Below, piece by piece: positions 36,746-44,584 of a stretch of DNA of 64,000 nt. The stretch is taken from contig NZ_CP078145.1 in the NCBI RefSeq assembly GCF_019222765.1, positions 682,001 through 746,000 on the forward strand. Reading direction: 5' to 3'. The stretch comes from Nocardia iowensis (GTDB lineage: Bacteria > Actinomycetota > Actinomycetes > Mycobacteriales > Mycobacteriaceae). Numbering within the stretch: position 1 is the stretch's first letter; each line of letters begins with the position of its first letter. Made by a program: the position numbers and the translations under genes. Below the pieces are notes generated by a model. That model did not search any database, was not told the DNA's origin, and saw only the letters and a program-made list of their open reading frames with translations.

Positions 36746-36874
36746 CCAGCCATGTTATTGCGCGACCGGAATTCGGGCACGGAGCAGAATTTTGGCCGAC
36801 CCCGGAGACGCCGCGGGCAACCTGCACAACTACGCTGCTCAGGTAACCCCCCACCACCACATGAGGAGCAACGC

Positions 36875-37111
36875 GTGGCACGAGTCGTGGTCGAGGTGAT
36901 GCCGAAGGCCGAGATCCTGGACCCCCAGGGACAGGCCATCGTCGGTGCGCTCCCGCGCCTGGGATTCGAGGGCATCTCGGATGTACGGCAGGGCAAGCGA
37001 TTCGAACTCGACGTCGACGACAGTGTCGGGGACGCCGAGCTCGAGCAGATCGCCGAATCGCTGCTGTGCAACACGGTGATCGAGGAGTGGAAGGTAACCC
37101 GGCTGCCATGA
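36875..37111 (+). CDS. purS: Phosphoribosylformylglycinamidine synthase subunit PurS
   Basis: This 78-residue protein ([35 protein letters not shown]) is the small PurS subunit that bridges PurQ and PurL in the FGAM synthase complex. GTG at 36875 has GAGGAG 6 nt upstream. Its TGA overlaps the ATG of purQ as ATGA, so the two are co-translated. PurL is encoded separately at 51552. Confidence 0.94.
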   Translation: MARVVVEVMPKAEILDPQGQAIVGALPRLGFEGISDVRQGKRFELDVDDSVGDAELEQIAESLLCNTVIEEWKVTRLP

Positions 37112-37785
37112 CTGCGCGTATCGGGGTCATTACTTTTCCCGGCACGCTCGACGATGTCGACGCGGCACGGGCGGTGCGGCTGGCGGGGGCCGAGGCGGTC
37201 AGCCTCTGGCACGCCGACGCCGATTTGAAGCAGGTCGACGCGGTCGTCGTGCCCGGCGGTTTCTCCTACGGTGACTATTTGCGCGCCGGTGCCATCGCTC
37301 GGTTCGCGCCGGTGATGGGCGAGGTCGTGCGCGCCGCGAAGACCGGCCTGCCGGTGCTCGGCATCTGCAACGGCTTCCAGGTGCTGTGCGAGGCCGGCCT
37401 GCTGCCCGGCGCACTCACCCGCAACGAGGGCCTGCACTTCATCTGCCGCGACGAATGGCTGCGGGTGGAATCGGCCTCGACCGTGTGGACCTCGCGCTAC
37501 GAGCCAGGCGCCCAGATCCTGGTCCCGCTCAAGTCCGGCGAGGGCCGCTTCCAAGCCACCACCGCGGTCCTCGACGAGCTGGAAGGCGAAGGCCGAGTGG
37601 TCTTCCGCTACGCGGGCGAGAACCCGAACGGCTCACAGCGCGGCATCGCCGGCATCGCCTCCGCCGACGGCCGCATCGTCGGCCTCATGCCGCACCCCGA
37701 ACACGCCACCGAACCCCTCACCGGCCCCAGCGACGACGGCCTCGGCCTGTTCCTCTCGGTGCTGGACACCCTGGTCACAGCCTGA
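37108..37785 (+). CDS. purQ: Phosphoribosylformylglycinamidine synthase subunit PurQ
   Basis: The 225-residue glutaminase subunit supplies ammonia for the fourth purine step. The class I amidotransferase triad is visible: Cys87 in LGICNGFQ, His196 and Glu198 in MPHPEHA. The [15 protein letters not shown] segment is diagnostic for PurQ. It begins in the ATGA overlap with purS. The 3' end is very rich in C-ending codons. A 19-bp inverted repeat follows the gene. Confidence 0.95.
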   Translation: MTARIGVITFPGTLDDVDAARAVRLAGAEAVSLWHADADLKQVDAVVVPGGFSYGDYLRAGAIARFAPVMGEVVRAAKTGLPVLGICNGFQVLCEAGLLPGALTRNEGLHFICRDEWLRVESASTVWTSRYEPGAQILVPLKSGEGRFQATTAVLDELEGEGRVVFRYAGENPNGSQRGIAGIASADGRIVGLMPHPEHATEPLTGPSDDGLGLFLSVLDTLVTA

Positions 37786-37850
37786 TCGAGCCGATCACTC
37801 GCCATCCAACCACCACAGCGCGAGTCTTTCGAGCGCCGTTCGCGGCCCGT

Positions 37851-37913
37851 CTCGCGTCCGAGTGGCCGAAGCGCATGCGACGCAGTCGCGAGTCTCGGCC
37901 GCTCGGACGCGAG
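37851..37913. repeat. Long inverted repeat downstream of purQ
   Basis: CTCGCGTCCGAGTGGCCGA (37851-37869) pairs with 37895-37913 over 19 bp with a single T-G pair, around a 25-nt loop that is itself partly self-complementary (GCGCATGCGACGC). It lies in the 223-bp gap between the convergent purQ and binding-protein genes. It may act as a two-way terminator without a T-run, or be a palindromic repeat element. Confidence 0.7.
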
Positions 37914-38008
37914 GCCCATCCGTCGCCCGACCACCGCCCCTCATCGAATCGCTACGCGATGCTGACATTCAGGGGCCGCGAACACGCCGCGGCCACGCGG
38001 CCAAAAAC

Positions 38009-39085
38009 TCAGGTAATTCTGGCGACGATGTCGAACTCGACGCCGTTGGCGCGGGCGATGTAGCCGTGCTGGATGGCCTGGTTGCCTTGGAAAGCGCGCT
38101 GCCCACCGGGGGTTTCGAGCAGCACGCCGTGGTCGATCGCGCCGAGGACGTCGGGCACCCGCAGTGAGCCCACCGCGTGCGCGAGCCCGGCCAGTGTGTG
38201 GATGGCCTCGTAGGTCATGTTGCTGAAACTGGTGAGTGCGGGCGCGAATTCACCGTGCAGCTTGCGATAGCGCGACACCCGCTCCCGGCCGTCCGGCGTG
38301 TGTTCGTCGATGAAGAAGCTGGATGCCGCATAGAAGTTGTGGTTGGCGCCGGGACCGCCGGCCAGCAACACGTTCTCGTCGGCCGCCGGGCTGATCCGCA
38401 GCTGGGACGCGGCCCGTCCGGTGGCGGCGAATTGCCGGTTGAACCGGGACACATCCGCGCCGACCATCAGGATCACCACGCCGTCGGCCCGGTCCAGCGC
38501 CGGATGGGACAGGAAGTCGCCGAAGTCGGGCGCGCCGAGCGGCACGAACCGCTCGAGCACGATGGCATCCGGGTCGGTCAGGCTGTTGCGGATCGCCTTG
38601 GCCGACTCCCGCGGCCAGATGTAGTCGTTGCCGATGATGGCCCAGCGCCGCACGCCGTGCTCGCGCTCCAGCCAGCGCAGGGCGGGCAAAGTCTGGCCCG
38701 CCGGGTGCTCGCCGAGCATCAGGACACCGGGGAGTTCGTTGGTCAGACCCTCGTGTCCGGTGGCGAATAAATAGGGCACCCGGCTCGCGGTGGCACGGGC
38801 CACCGCCAGCCGCACCGCGGAGGTGTGCCAGCCGGTGATCGCGTCCACCATGCCGGTCGCCAGTAGTGCCGAAACCTCGCTCGCCACCTCGTGCGGCGGA
38901 CGCCCGCCATCAATATTCGTAGTACGAATTTCGCGCCCGAGAATTCCTGTGCCCCGGTTGATTTCGTCGACGGCAAGCGAAATCGCGGCATCGCAGGAAG
39001 GAGCCACGATGCCGCCAGGACCCTGCATCGGAACTATGTTCAGGATCTCGATAGTGCCCTCTGGGCTCTCGCCGAACGCTGACAT
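38009..39085 (-). CDS. Periplasmic-binding-protein type 1 family sensor/receptor (AmiC-like)
   Basis: The 358-residue protein has the type 1 periplasmic-binding fold of branched-chain amide or urea receptors: LNIVPMQGPGGIVAPSCDAA, AVDEINRGTGILGREIRT, DAITGWHTSAVR, FATGHEG, WAIIGNDYIWPRESAKAI, and the late YEAIHTLAGLAHAVGS. It lacks a signal peptide or lipobox: the ATG at 39085 has GAAGAAGAG upstream and the mature fold begins within 15 residues. That fits a cytoplasmic ligand sensor like Pseudomonas AmiC rather than a transporter subunit, and no transporter genes are near. It is divergent from a MarR regulator, 51 bp apart. Confidence 0.78.
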   Translation of the reverse strand: MSAFGESPEGTIEILNIVPMQGPGGIVAPSCDAAISLAVDEINRGTGILGREIRTTNIDGGRPPHEVASEVSALLATGMVDAITGWHTSAVRLAVARATASRVPYLFATGHEGLTNELPGVLMLGEHPAGQTLPALRWLEREHGVRRWAIIGNDYIWPRESAKAIRNSLTDPDAIVLERFVPLGAPDFGDFLSHPALDRADGVVILMVGADVSRFNRQFAATGRAASQLRISPAADENVLLAGGPGANHNFYAASSFFIDEHTPDGRERVSRYRKLHGEFAPALTSFSNMTYEAIHTLAGLAHAVGSLRVPDVLGAIDHGVLLETPGGQRAFQGNQAIQHGYIARANGVEFDIVARIT

Positions 39086-39136
39086 TCGGTACTCTTCTTC
39101 TCGTTCGAGCGAAATTCATGGCAGGCAGGAATAACA

Positions 39137-39568
39137 ATGACGACCATTGTAAGCGGATATTCGACGCTGCATGGTGCGCTGCGTGCCGCGGAACGCGGTT
39201 GGCTGCGTCACTTGGATGCCGCACTGTGTGCCAGGCAGCTCACGGCCGACCAGTGGTCGATGTTGTCGAACCTCTCCAGTGAGACCGGCATCACCATGAG
39301 CGAGCTCGCGGCCAGGTCACAGCTTGCGCCGTCCTCCGCGACCCGGCACGCGGACTACCTGGCCGAGCGCGGTCTGATCTTCCGGCTCGCGGCCCAGGAC
39401 GACCGCCGGCGGATCCTGATCGGCCTGAGCAGACTCGGCGCGGAGCTGGTCTCGTCGGTGCGCGCCGAGGAGGCACGGGCGGAGCAGGAACTGCGGACGC
39501 GAATCGGTGCGCGCCGCTATACCGAACTCATGCGTTTACTGGAACTGGTTTCCGCGAACCCTGAGTAG
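39137..39568 (+). CDS. MarR family transcriptional regulator
   Basis: The 143-residue protein has the winged-helix MarR pattern: LTADQWSMLSNLSSETGITMSELA, SQLAPSSATRHADYLAERGLI and the wing RLAAQDDRRRILIGLS. ATG at 39137 follows CAGGCAGGA. MarR proteins usually control a divergent neighbour, here the AmiC-like protein, through the 51-bp shared region. A CTCGTTCGAG palindrome lies in that gap but is too short to name an operator. The inducer is unknown. Confidence 0.87.
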   Translation: MTTIVSGYSTLHGALRAAERGWLRHLDAALCARQLTADQWSMLSNLSSETGITMSELAARSQLAPSSATRHADYLAERGLIFRLAAQDDRRRILIGLSRLGAELVSSVRAEEARAEQELRTRIGARRYTELMRLLELVSANPE

Positions 39569-39911
39569 GCGGAATTCGTCCGACGATTTTCGAAGTCCGG
39601 TACCTCCCCGGCCGCTCGTGCGGCCATCTATGCACGGTGCCAAATGGAATTAATGTGGCCGCCCGTCATAGTAAATCCGAAGTACTGGTAATCCTGAACT
39701 TTGCTATGCGCGGCCGCTCTGTGGCGTCTGTGTAGCCGCCGTGGCCGCAGCTCGACAGCAGAGGTGCTCCCGCGTGTCCGAGGCGCTTCGCGGCTCGCCT
39801 GGTGCGTCGCAAGCCGTGACTCCTGCCGCGTACTATCGTTCCGCTCGGACCAAGATCTCGATCTGCACCATCGCGCACGTTCGTCTCCGCCGAAACGGAA
39901 AGTGGTGTCCG
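39569..39911. other. 343-bp gap between the MarR and lipase genes, no gene recognised
   Basis: The stretch is less GC-rich near 39640-39700 than its surroundings. It probably holds the promoter of the secreted lipase. Open frames through it run into the lipase gene upstream of its signal peptide and look like chance frames. Confidence 0.6.
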
Positions 39912-41087
39912 ATGCGATTGTTCGGTTCTTCGCAACGCGCGGCCCTGGCGGCAGGGGTGGCGGTCTGTTTCGTGTCCGGCGTGATCACGGCACCGGCGCA
40001 CGCGGCGACCGTGGGAACGATGATCTCGGTGCTGCCGCAGCCCGAGGGCTGGCGCGGCGTCAGCAATGGCTCGGTCGTCGAATACTGGATGACCGGTTCG
40101 GACGGCACCCCGAAACCCGCCAGCGGTGCGGTACTCATTCCGCCCGGTCCGGCACCGCGGGGCGGCTGGCCGATTCTCGCCTTCGACCATGGCAGCTTCG
40201 GCCTCGGTCCGGGCTGCGGCGCCCAGTCGGATCCGGCCCGCGGCCCCTGGCCCGAGCTACGTGTGGCCGAGGACAAATTCGTGGCGAGCTTTCTGTCCAA
40301 GGGGTTCGCCGTGGTGGCGCCGGACTATCTCGGGCTCGGCCGGTTCGACACCGGCCCGCATCCCTACCTCGAACTGAAGACCGAGGCCACCGCGACCATC
40401 GATCTCGTCAGGGCGGCCAGGTCGCACTTTGCCGAGTTGTCCCGGACCTGGGTGGTCCTCGGTGGTTCGCAGGGCGGGCACGCCGCGTTGGGGACCGCCC
40501 ACCTGCAACGGACCTATGCCCCGGAGCTCGACTTCCGCGGCGCGATCGCGATCGACCCCGCGTCCGACGCGGAGAACCTGCTGCCGATGGCCGGACCGTG
40601 GGGTCCCGACCTGCCCAGCGAAGTCGGTCAGGCCCTCACCGTGTTCGTCTCCAGCGTGCTCGCGGGACTGCGGGCCGCCCGGCCGGACGCGAACATGGAC
40701 AGCTACCTGACGCCGCGCGGCCGGGACGTTCTCGATACCGTCGGCCAGCTGTGCCAGGACCGGATGATCGACCACGTCGGTGCCGTCCGGCTCAGCCAGC
40801 TGCTGTCGAAGCCGTTGACCAACAGGCACTTTCACGAGGTGCTCGCCGCGTACCTCGGCCTGCCGACCAGTGGTTACGATGCGCCGATCTTGTTGCTCGT
40901 CAACGCGACCGACATCTCGGTACCCTCGCCGCTGCACGCGGCATTGGCAGCCCGTTTCGCCGCCAATCGAGTGGACTATAAGATGATCGTCGGTACGGGC
41001 CGGCACCTCCAGATCAACCGGGAGATGCTCGCGGCCATCGATACCTTTCTTGCTCGGATCGAACCCGCCACGACGGGCCAGAACTAG
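39912..41087 (+). CDS. Secreted lipase, LIP family
   Basis: The 391-residue protein has a signal peptide (ALAAGVAVCFVSGVITAPAHA, cleavage near AHAAT) and matches secretory lipases: GGWPILAFDHGSFGLGPGC, VAPDYLGLGRFDTGPHPYL, nucleophile LGGSQGGHAAL, VNATDISVPSPL and GTGRHLQINREM with the probable catalytic histidine. It should hydrolyse esters or triglycerides outside the cell. ATG at 39912 gives a normal signal peptide; longer starts would place a polar stretch before it. The related mycobacterial and nocardial enzymes act on host or environmental lipids, which fits the lipid theme but is inference. Confidence 0.84.
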   Translation: MRLFGSSQRAALAAGVAVCFVSGVITAPAHAATVGTMISVLPQPEGWRGVSNGSVVEYWMTGSDGTPKPASGAVLIPPGPAPRGGWPILAFDHGSFGLGPGCGAQSDPARGPWPELRVAEDKFVASFLSKGFAVVAPDYLGLGRFDTGPHPYLELKTEATATIDLVRAARSHFAELSRTWVVLGGSQGGHAALGTAHLQRTYAPELDFRGAIAIDPASDAENLLPMAGPWGPDLPSEVGQALTVFVSSVLAGLRAARPDANMDSYLTPRGRDVLDTVGQLCQDRMIDHVGAVRLSQLLSKPLTNRHFHEVLAAYLGLPTSGYDAPILLLVNATDISVPSPLHAALAARFAANRVDYKMIVGTGRHLQINREMLAAIDTFLARIEPATTGQN

Positions 41088-41099
41088 CGTTTCCAGACA

Positions 41100-41125
41100 G
41101 TGGTGCGAGGTGTACCGCGCACCAC
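41100..41125 (+). terminator. Hairpin downstream of the lipase gene
   Basis: GTGGTGCG (41100-41107) pairs perfectly with CGCACCAC (41118-41125) around a 10-nt loop, 12 bp after the lipase stop. It is followed by GAGTTTCTG, only a weak T-run. Confidence 0.55.
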
Positions 41126-41304
41126 CGAGTTTCTGTGCGACAAATGCGTGAGTGCAGTGAGATACCGGCCGAACGCGTGGTGCCAGTGCGCGCCGAATCG
41201 GCGAAATCTGTAGAAACAGAAGGGTTCCGGTTATGCATGGTCAGTGCGATAAGAAGGTGTGTCGTTGCATCGATAGACGACCGCTATGGTCGATGCTGGT
41301 GCCC

Positions 41305-42420
41305 ATGGAATCGACTTCCCCGAGCGTAGAAAGGCGTGGGCCCCGCCGCACATTTGTGGCCGGTACCGCGGTAGCAGGGCTGCTTGTCGGTGTTATGACC
41401 GGATTCGGCGCGGTGTCCGCTTCGGCGGCGCCGAGCGTATCCGGGATTCCCACGAACGCGGTGTCCCCGGATGGTTCGCGTATTACCGGTGTCGAACAAA
41501 TCGATGACCACAGCATCCGGCTCCAGGTGCACTCCGCGGCGATGGACAAGACATTTCCGGTCGACGTCGTCCGCCCGGCCGATAACTCCCGGCCCCGGCC
41601 GACGCTCTATCTGCTGAATGGCGCCGACGGTGGCGAAGGCCTGGCGTCGTGGCAGGCGCAGACCGATATTCCGAAGTTCATGGCGGACAAGAACGCCAAC
41701 CTGGTAATTCCGGTGGGCGGGCCGTTCAGCTACTACGCGGACTGGATCAAGGATGATCCGGTACTCGGTCGCAACAAATGGAAGACATATTTGACCGAAG
41801 AGTTGCCACCGCTGATCGATGCGGCACTCGGCACCAATGGCGTCAATGCCATCGCGGGAATTTCCACCGCGGGCACCAGCGTGCTCACGATCCCCATGGC
41901 GAAGCCGGGCCTCTACAAGGCCGTGGCCGCCTACAGTGGCTGCGCGCAGACCAGCGACAAACTCGGCACGGCTTTTGTCAAGTCGGTGGTCGGCATGGGC
42001 GGCGGCGACGTAGAGAACATGTGGGGCCCACCCGGCTCGCCCGAATGGCTGGAAAACGACGCATACATCAATGCCGAGAAATTGCGCGGAGTGGATCTGT
42101 ACCTGTCGTCGGGCGACGGCAGCCCGGGCAAATACGACACGATCGACGGACGGGCCGAACAGCTCGGCGGCGGCCGGACCCAGATCGATGGGGACGACAA
42201 TCAGCTCGGCATCGAAACGCTGATCAATCAGATCGCGGTCGGCGGCGCGATCGAGGCCGTCACCAACTTCTGTACCCGCAACATGCAGCAGCGGCTGGAG
42301 TCGCTCGGTATTCCGGCGACTTTCCGCTACGCCTCCGGTACGCATTCGTGGGGTTACTGGCAGGACGAGTTCAAGCGGTCCTGGGCGTTCCTGTCCCGCA
42401 GCATGGGTTTGTCGGAGTAG
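41305..42420 (+). CDS. Secreted antigen-85-like protein (mycolyltransferase family)
   Basis: The 371-residue protein has a twin-arginine-like N-terminus (ERRGPRRTFVAGTAVAGLL) and signal peptide ending near ASAAPS, then an antigen 85-family domain: TLYLLNGADGGEGLASWQ, WKTYLTEELPPLIDAAL, nucleophile AGISTAGTSVLT, AYSGCAQTS, and TRNMQQRLESLGIPATFRY with the catalytic histidine in GTHSWGYWQ. In the antigen 85 elbow GLSMAGSS the methionine is replaced by threonine here. Function as mycolyl transferase or esterase is undecided. ATG at 41305 is taken as start; ATG at 41293 is possible. Confidence 0.83.
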   Translation: MESTSPSVERRGPRRTFVAGTAVAGLLVGVMTGFGAVSASAAPSVSGIPTNAVSPDGSRITGVEQIDDHSIRLQVHSAAMDKTFPVDVVRPADNSRPRPTLYLLNGADGGEGLASWQAQTDIPKFMADKNANLVIPVGGPFSYYADWIKDDPVLGRNKWKTYLTEELPPLIDAALGTNGVNAIAGISTAGTSVLTIPMAKPGLYKAVAAYSGCAQTSDKLGTAFVKSVVGMGGGDVENMWGPPGSPEWLENDAYINAEKLRGVDLYLSSGDGSPGKYDTIDGRAEQLGGGRTQIDGDDNQLGIETLINQIAVGGAIEAVTNFCTRNMQQRLESLGIPATFRYASGTHSWGYWQDEFKRSWAFLSRSMGLSE

Positions 42421-42449
42421 CGAACCTCGGTCGGTCTGCGGTGTTCGTG

Positions 42450-42489
42450 GCGGGGTCGATGGTTATCTCCGGATAGCCGTCGGCCCCGC
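42450..42489 (+). terminator. Hairpin downstream of the antigen-85-like gene
   Basis: An 18-bp stem with three G-T pairs (left arm begins GCGGGGTCGATGG at 42450, right arm ends GGCCCCGC at 42489) closes a TCCG tetraloop 29 bp after the stop. The nearby TTCGGTATTT is a weak T-run. Confidence 0.65.
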
Positions 42490-42685
42490 TTCGGTATTTC
42501 GACGTGTGATACAGCTGCGATTTGTCCGCTGGTTGTCCGAAATGTACTACTCGGTGACTCAGCGAAGATCGGCGCGGCGGCACGAAAATGCGAAGTATAA
42601 ATAGGTAACATTTACGCCGTTATTCGCCCGATGGACACGCCGCGTTGCTCAGGGACCCGGCCGATCGGCCGTATATCCTGCCTGC

Positions 42686-43534
42686 ATGGTATCTACAGAG
42701 CCCCTGATCAACGATGTTTCCGACACGGCACGATGGGCAGCAGCATATCGGGCCATAGAATCGTCCCGAAAAGACGCGCTAATCTGTGATCCATTCGCCG
42801 ATCGCATGGCCGGACCCAGTGGCTACGAGATAATCAACGCGGCTCCGAAGAAAGTGCGGAGCGGACTCGGCGTCATTGTCCGGACAAAGATCATCGACGA
42901 CCTTATCCAGGATTCATTGGCGCGGGGTTGCACTCGGGTGCTGAACCTTGCCGCCGGCCTCGACACCCGTCCGTATCGCCTCGATCTGCCCGCTGAGCTG
43001 ACCTGGATCGAAGCCGACCTGCCCCGGTTGCTCACCGAGAAGGAGCAACTTCTGGCCGACGAGACGCCCAAGTGCCGGTTGGAACGGCATCAGGTGGACC
43101 TGTCCGATGGGGCCACCATGCGCTCGTTCCTGGATTCCGCGGTGGTGGATCCCGCCCACACCCTGGTCATTGCCGAAGGGCTCATCCAGTACCTCGAGGA
43201 CGAGCAGGTGAACGAGCTGGCCGCCGCGCTGCGCGCCGCGAACGTCGCCTGGTGGATCGTGGACGTCATGAATACGACGATGCAGACCGGCATGGAGAAG
43301 TCTTACGGAACCATGTTCGAGAATGCGCCGTTCCGATTCGTCTCGGATGATCCGATCGCATATCTGGAAGAACGGGGTTGGGCGGCAACGGACGTGGAAT
43401 CCGTGTACACCACAGCGCGCCGCGCGGGTCGCCTGCCGCTCAAGATGCGGTTGCTCGCTCCGCTGCTCGAGCCGGACCCTCGCAATACCGCGGGCCGGCC
43501 GTGGGCCGGTGTGCTCCGGTTGTCCCCGTCGTGA
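42686..43534 (+). CDS. Class I SAM-dependent methyltransferase, TIGR00027/LCMT family
   Basis: The 282-residue protein belongs to the actinobacterial leucine-carboxyl-methyltransferase-like O-methyltransferases: DTARWAAAYRAIESSRKDALICDPFADR near the start is the typical opening, and LNLAAGLDTRPYRLDLP is the SAM-binding loop, followed by EADLPRLLTEK and VIAEGLIQYLEDEQV. Cytoplasmic. TATCCT stands 6 nt before the ATG, so the transcript may be leaderless. Substrates of this expanded family are mostly unknown. It ends before a two-sided terminator. Confidence 0.87.
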   Translation: MVSTEPLINDVSDTARWAAAYRAIESSRKDALICDPFADRMAGPSGYEIINAAPKKVRSGLGVIVRTKIIDDLIQDSLARGCTRVLNLAAGLDTRPYRLDLPAELTWIEADLPRLLTEKEQLLADETPKCRLERHQVDLSDGATMRSFLDSAVVDPAHTLVIAEGLIQYLEDEQVNELAAALRAANVAWWIVDVMNTTMQTGMEKSYGTMFENAPFRFVSDDPIAYLEERGWAATDVESVYTTARRAGRLPLKMRLLAPLLEPDPRNTAGRPWAGVLRLSPS

Positions 43535-43608
43535 CGTAGCGACATCTGTCGGTGGCCGGGCCGATCGGTGCGGCCACCGGATAGTTCCGGTAAAGCCTGG
43601 CATAAACG

Positions 43609-43655
43609 AAATGCAGGGCCGAGCGTCTGCAGTCGCTCGGCCCCGCATTTTCTAG
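43609..43655. terminator. Two-way terminator between the methyltransferase and peptide genes
   Basis: A 17-bp stem with one mismatch (43609-43625, AAATGCAGGGCCGAGCG, with 43634-43650) encloses an 8-nt loop. The A-rich left arm and T-rich right arm make it usable on both strands. It ends the methyltransferase mRNA and, on the minus strand, the first small peptide gene. Confidence 0.82.
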
Positions 43656-43663
43656 GTCTGGGT

Positions 43664-43747
43664 TTACAGCAGGCCCAGCGCGGAGACGGCGATCGCTACG
43701 ACGGCGCCCAGGCCGATGCCGAGGGGGAGGGTAACGGAGAGCAGCAT
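43664..43747 (-). CDS. 27-residue hydrophobic peptide, copy 1
   Basis: On the minus strand, ATG at 43747 opens a 27-codon frame ending in TAA. The peptide starts MLLSVTLPLGIG and ends VSALGLL; it is almost wholly hydrophobic with no charged residue. AAAAAGGAG at 43758-43766 is a strong ribosome-binding site. A nearly identical gene stands 143 bp upstream, and both leaders share GGAGTAC and the CCGAC stretch before it. A terminator lies just downstream. It could be a membrane microprotein, a type I toxin-like peptide or a leader; no family is recognised. Confidence 0.72.
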   Translation of the reverse strand: MLLSVTLPLGIGLGAVVAIAVSALGLL

Positions 43748-43828
43748 AATGGTAGTACTCCTTTTTAGTCGGGTGGGTGTGTCCAGTAAAAACGACCTGA
43801 ATCCGCCTCAGCGGATTCGTGGAATTCG

Positions 43829-43872
43829 AGAAAAACGGAGTCTGGCGTTCCTCCTGCGTACGCCAGATTCCG
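43829..43872 (-). terminator. Rho-independent terminator of small peptide gene copy 2
   Basis: Read on the minus strand, a 13-bp stem (43836-43848 with 43860-43872, one G-T pair, 11-nt loop) begins 18 bp after the peptide stop and is followed by TTTTT (43831-43835). Copy 2 is therefore its own transcription unit. Next to it, GAATCCGC and GCGGATTC (43799-43806, 43811-43818) form a further short hairpin before copy 1. Confidence 0.85.
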
Positions 43873-43890
43873 AGTTCCCGTCGGCTGCTG

Positions 43891-43974
43891 TTAGAGCAAG
43901 CCCAGCGCGGAGACAACCAGAGCGAGTGTGAGGCCGACGCCGAGGCCGAGGGGGAGAGTAACGGAAAGCAGCAC
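43891..43974 (-). CDS. 27-residue hydrophobic peptide, copy 2
   Basis: GTG at 43974 opens a 27-codon frame ending in TAA at 43891. The peptide starts MLLSVTLPLGLGVG and ends VSALGLL. The first ten and last seven residues are the same as in copy 1, and the middle is varied but equally hydrophobic. AAGGAG at 43981-43986 lies 6 nt upstream. Conservation of ends, ribosome-binding site and separate terminators argues for a real, selected gene pair rather than chance frames. Confidence 0.72.
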   Translation of the reverse strand: MLLSVTLPLGLGVGLTLALVVSALGLL

Positions 43975-44197
43975 GAGGTACTCCTTCGTTGGTCGGTTGA
44001 GTGTGGTCTAGCAAGAGAGATCATGCCAAGTGTGGCCTGGCAGACGTTGAACTGTTCCGGCGTGTCGGAAATTTCGCGACATCTGACCTTTCTAAGCAAC
44101 CGTTCAATCGCTCGATTTCCACGCTGGACATTCGTTCAACCGGCATCGTCGAAAAGCCGGTCGTGCCAAGGATTACCGGCGGGTGGTGCGGTCGAGC

Positions 44198-44584
44198 TCA
44201 GTAACGGTGGCAGGAGGCCGCGACTTTGCTCATCACCGCGCCCGATTCGGCATTGGCGGCACTGGTGTCGGTCATCGCCTCGATCTGCGCCCGGTGGTTG
44301 GTAAGCATCCCGAAAATCGCCGCGCGCTGATCGGCAGGCGCTGAGAGCGTCATTTGCAGTGCTGTCTTGTGGATCGGCGAGGCGTCGAGCTTGGCTGCTG
44401 CTTCCGGTGCCACGTCGTGCAGTGCTGTGTCGAACTGACTGAACGAGCATTTCGTCACCAACAGGCCCACCATGTCATCGATCGGATTGGCGGCGGCGGT
44501 GCCGGCCCCGAGCAATGCGGTGCCCGCGGAAACCGCGCCGATGGCGAGAGCGGCGATCGTGTATCGGGTTTTACGCATCTTCAT
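44198..44584 (-). CDS. Secreted haemophore-related protein (Rv0203/Rv1174c family)
   Basis: The 128-residue precursor has a signal peptide (TIAALAIGAVSAGTALLGAGTAAA, cleavage before NPIDD) and the short helical domain of haemophore-related proteins: VTKCSFSQFDTALHDVAPEAAAKLD, SPIHKTALQMTLSAPADQRAAI and the C-terminal SCHRY. Two cysteines, one early and one four residues from the end, probably form a disulfide. Relatives such as Rv0203 bind haem outside the cell; others have unproven roles. AAGGG precedes the ATG at 44584. Downstream a GCCGG/CCGGC stem followed by TTTT (44152-44180 on the other strand) may end the mRNA. Confidence 0.8.
   Translation of the reverse strand: MKMRKTRYTIAALAIGAVSAGTALLGAGTAAANPIDDMVGLLVTKCSFSQFDTALHDVAPEAAAKLDASPIHKTALQMTLSAPADQRAAIFGMLTNHRAQIEAMTDTSAANAESGAVMSKVAASCHRY

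Noticed and set aside
36841..36874. Possible purine-responsive riboswitch before purS
   Set aside because: Only a short leader with a GAGGAG site is visible and no conserved three-way junction could be drawn.
37786..38008. Possible CRISPR or tandem repeat in the GC-rich gap after purQ
   Set aside because: Only one inverted repeat is present; there are no regularly spaced direct repeats and no cas genes in the window.
39701..40981. Plus-strand frame of 426 codons overlapping the lipase gene
   Set aside because: It is a shifted frame with arginine-rich product, while the lipase frame has a signal peptide and the catalytic motifs.
41281..41304. Alternative upstream start of the antigen-85-like gene near 41233
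   Set aside because: The added residues (HGQCDKKVCRCIDRR) are not signal-like, and the signal peptide is complete from ATG 41305.
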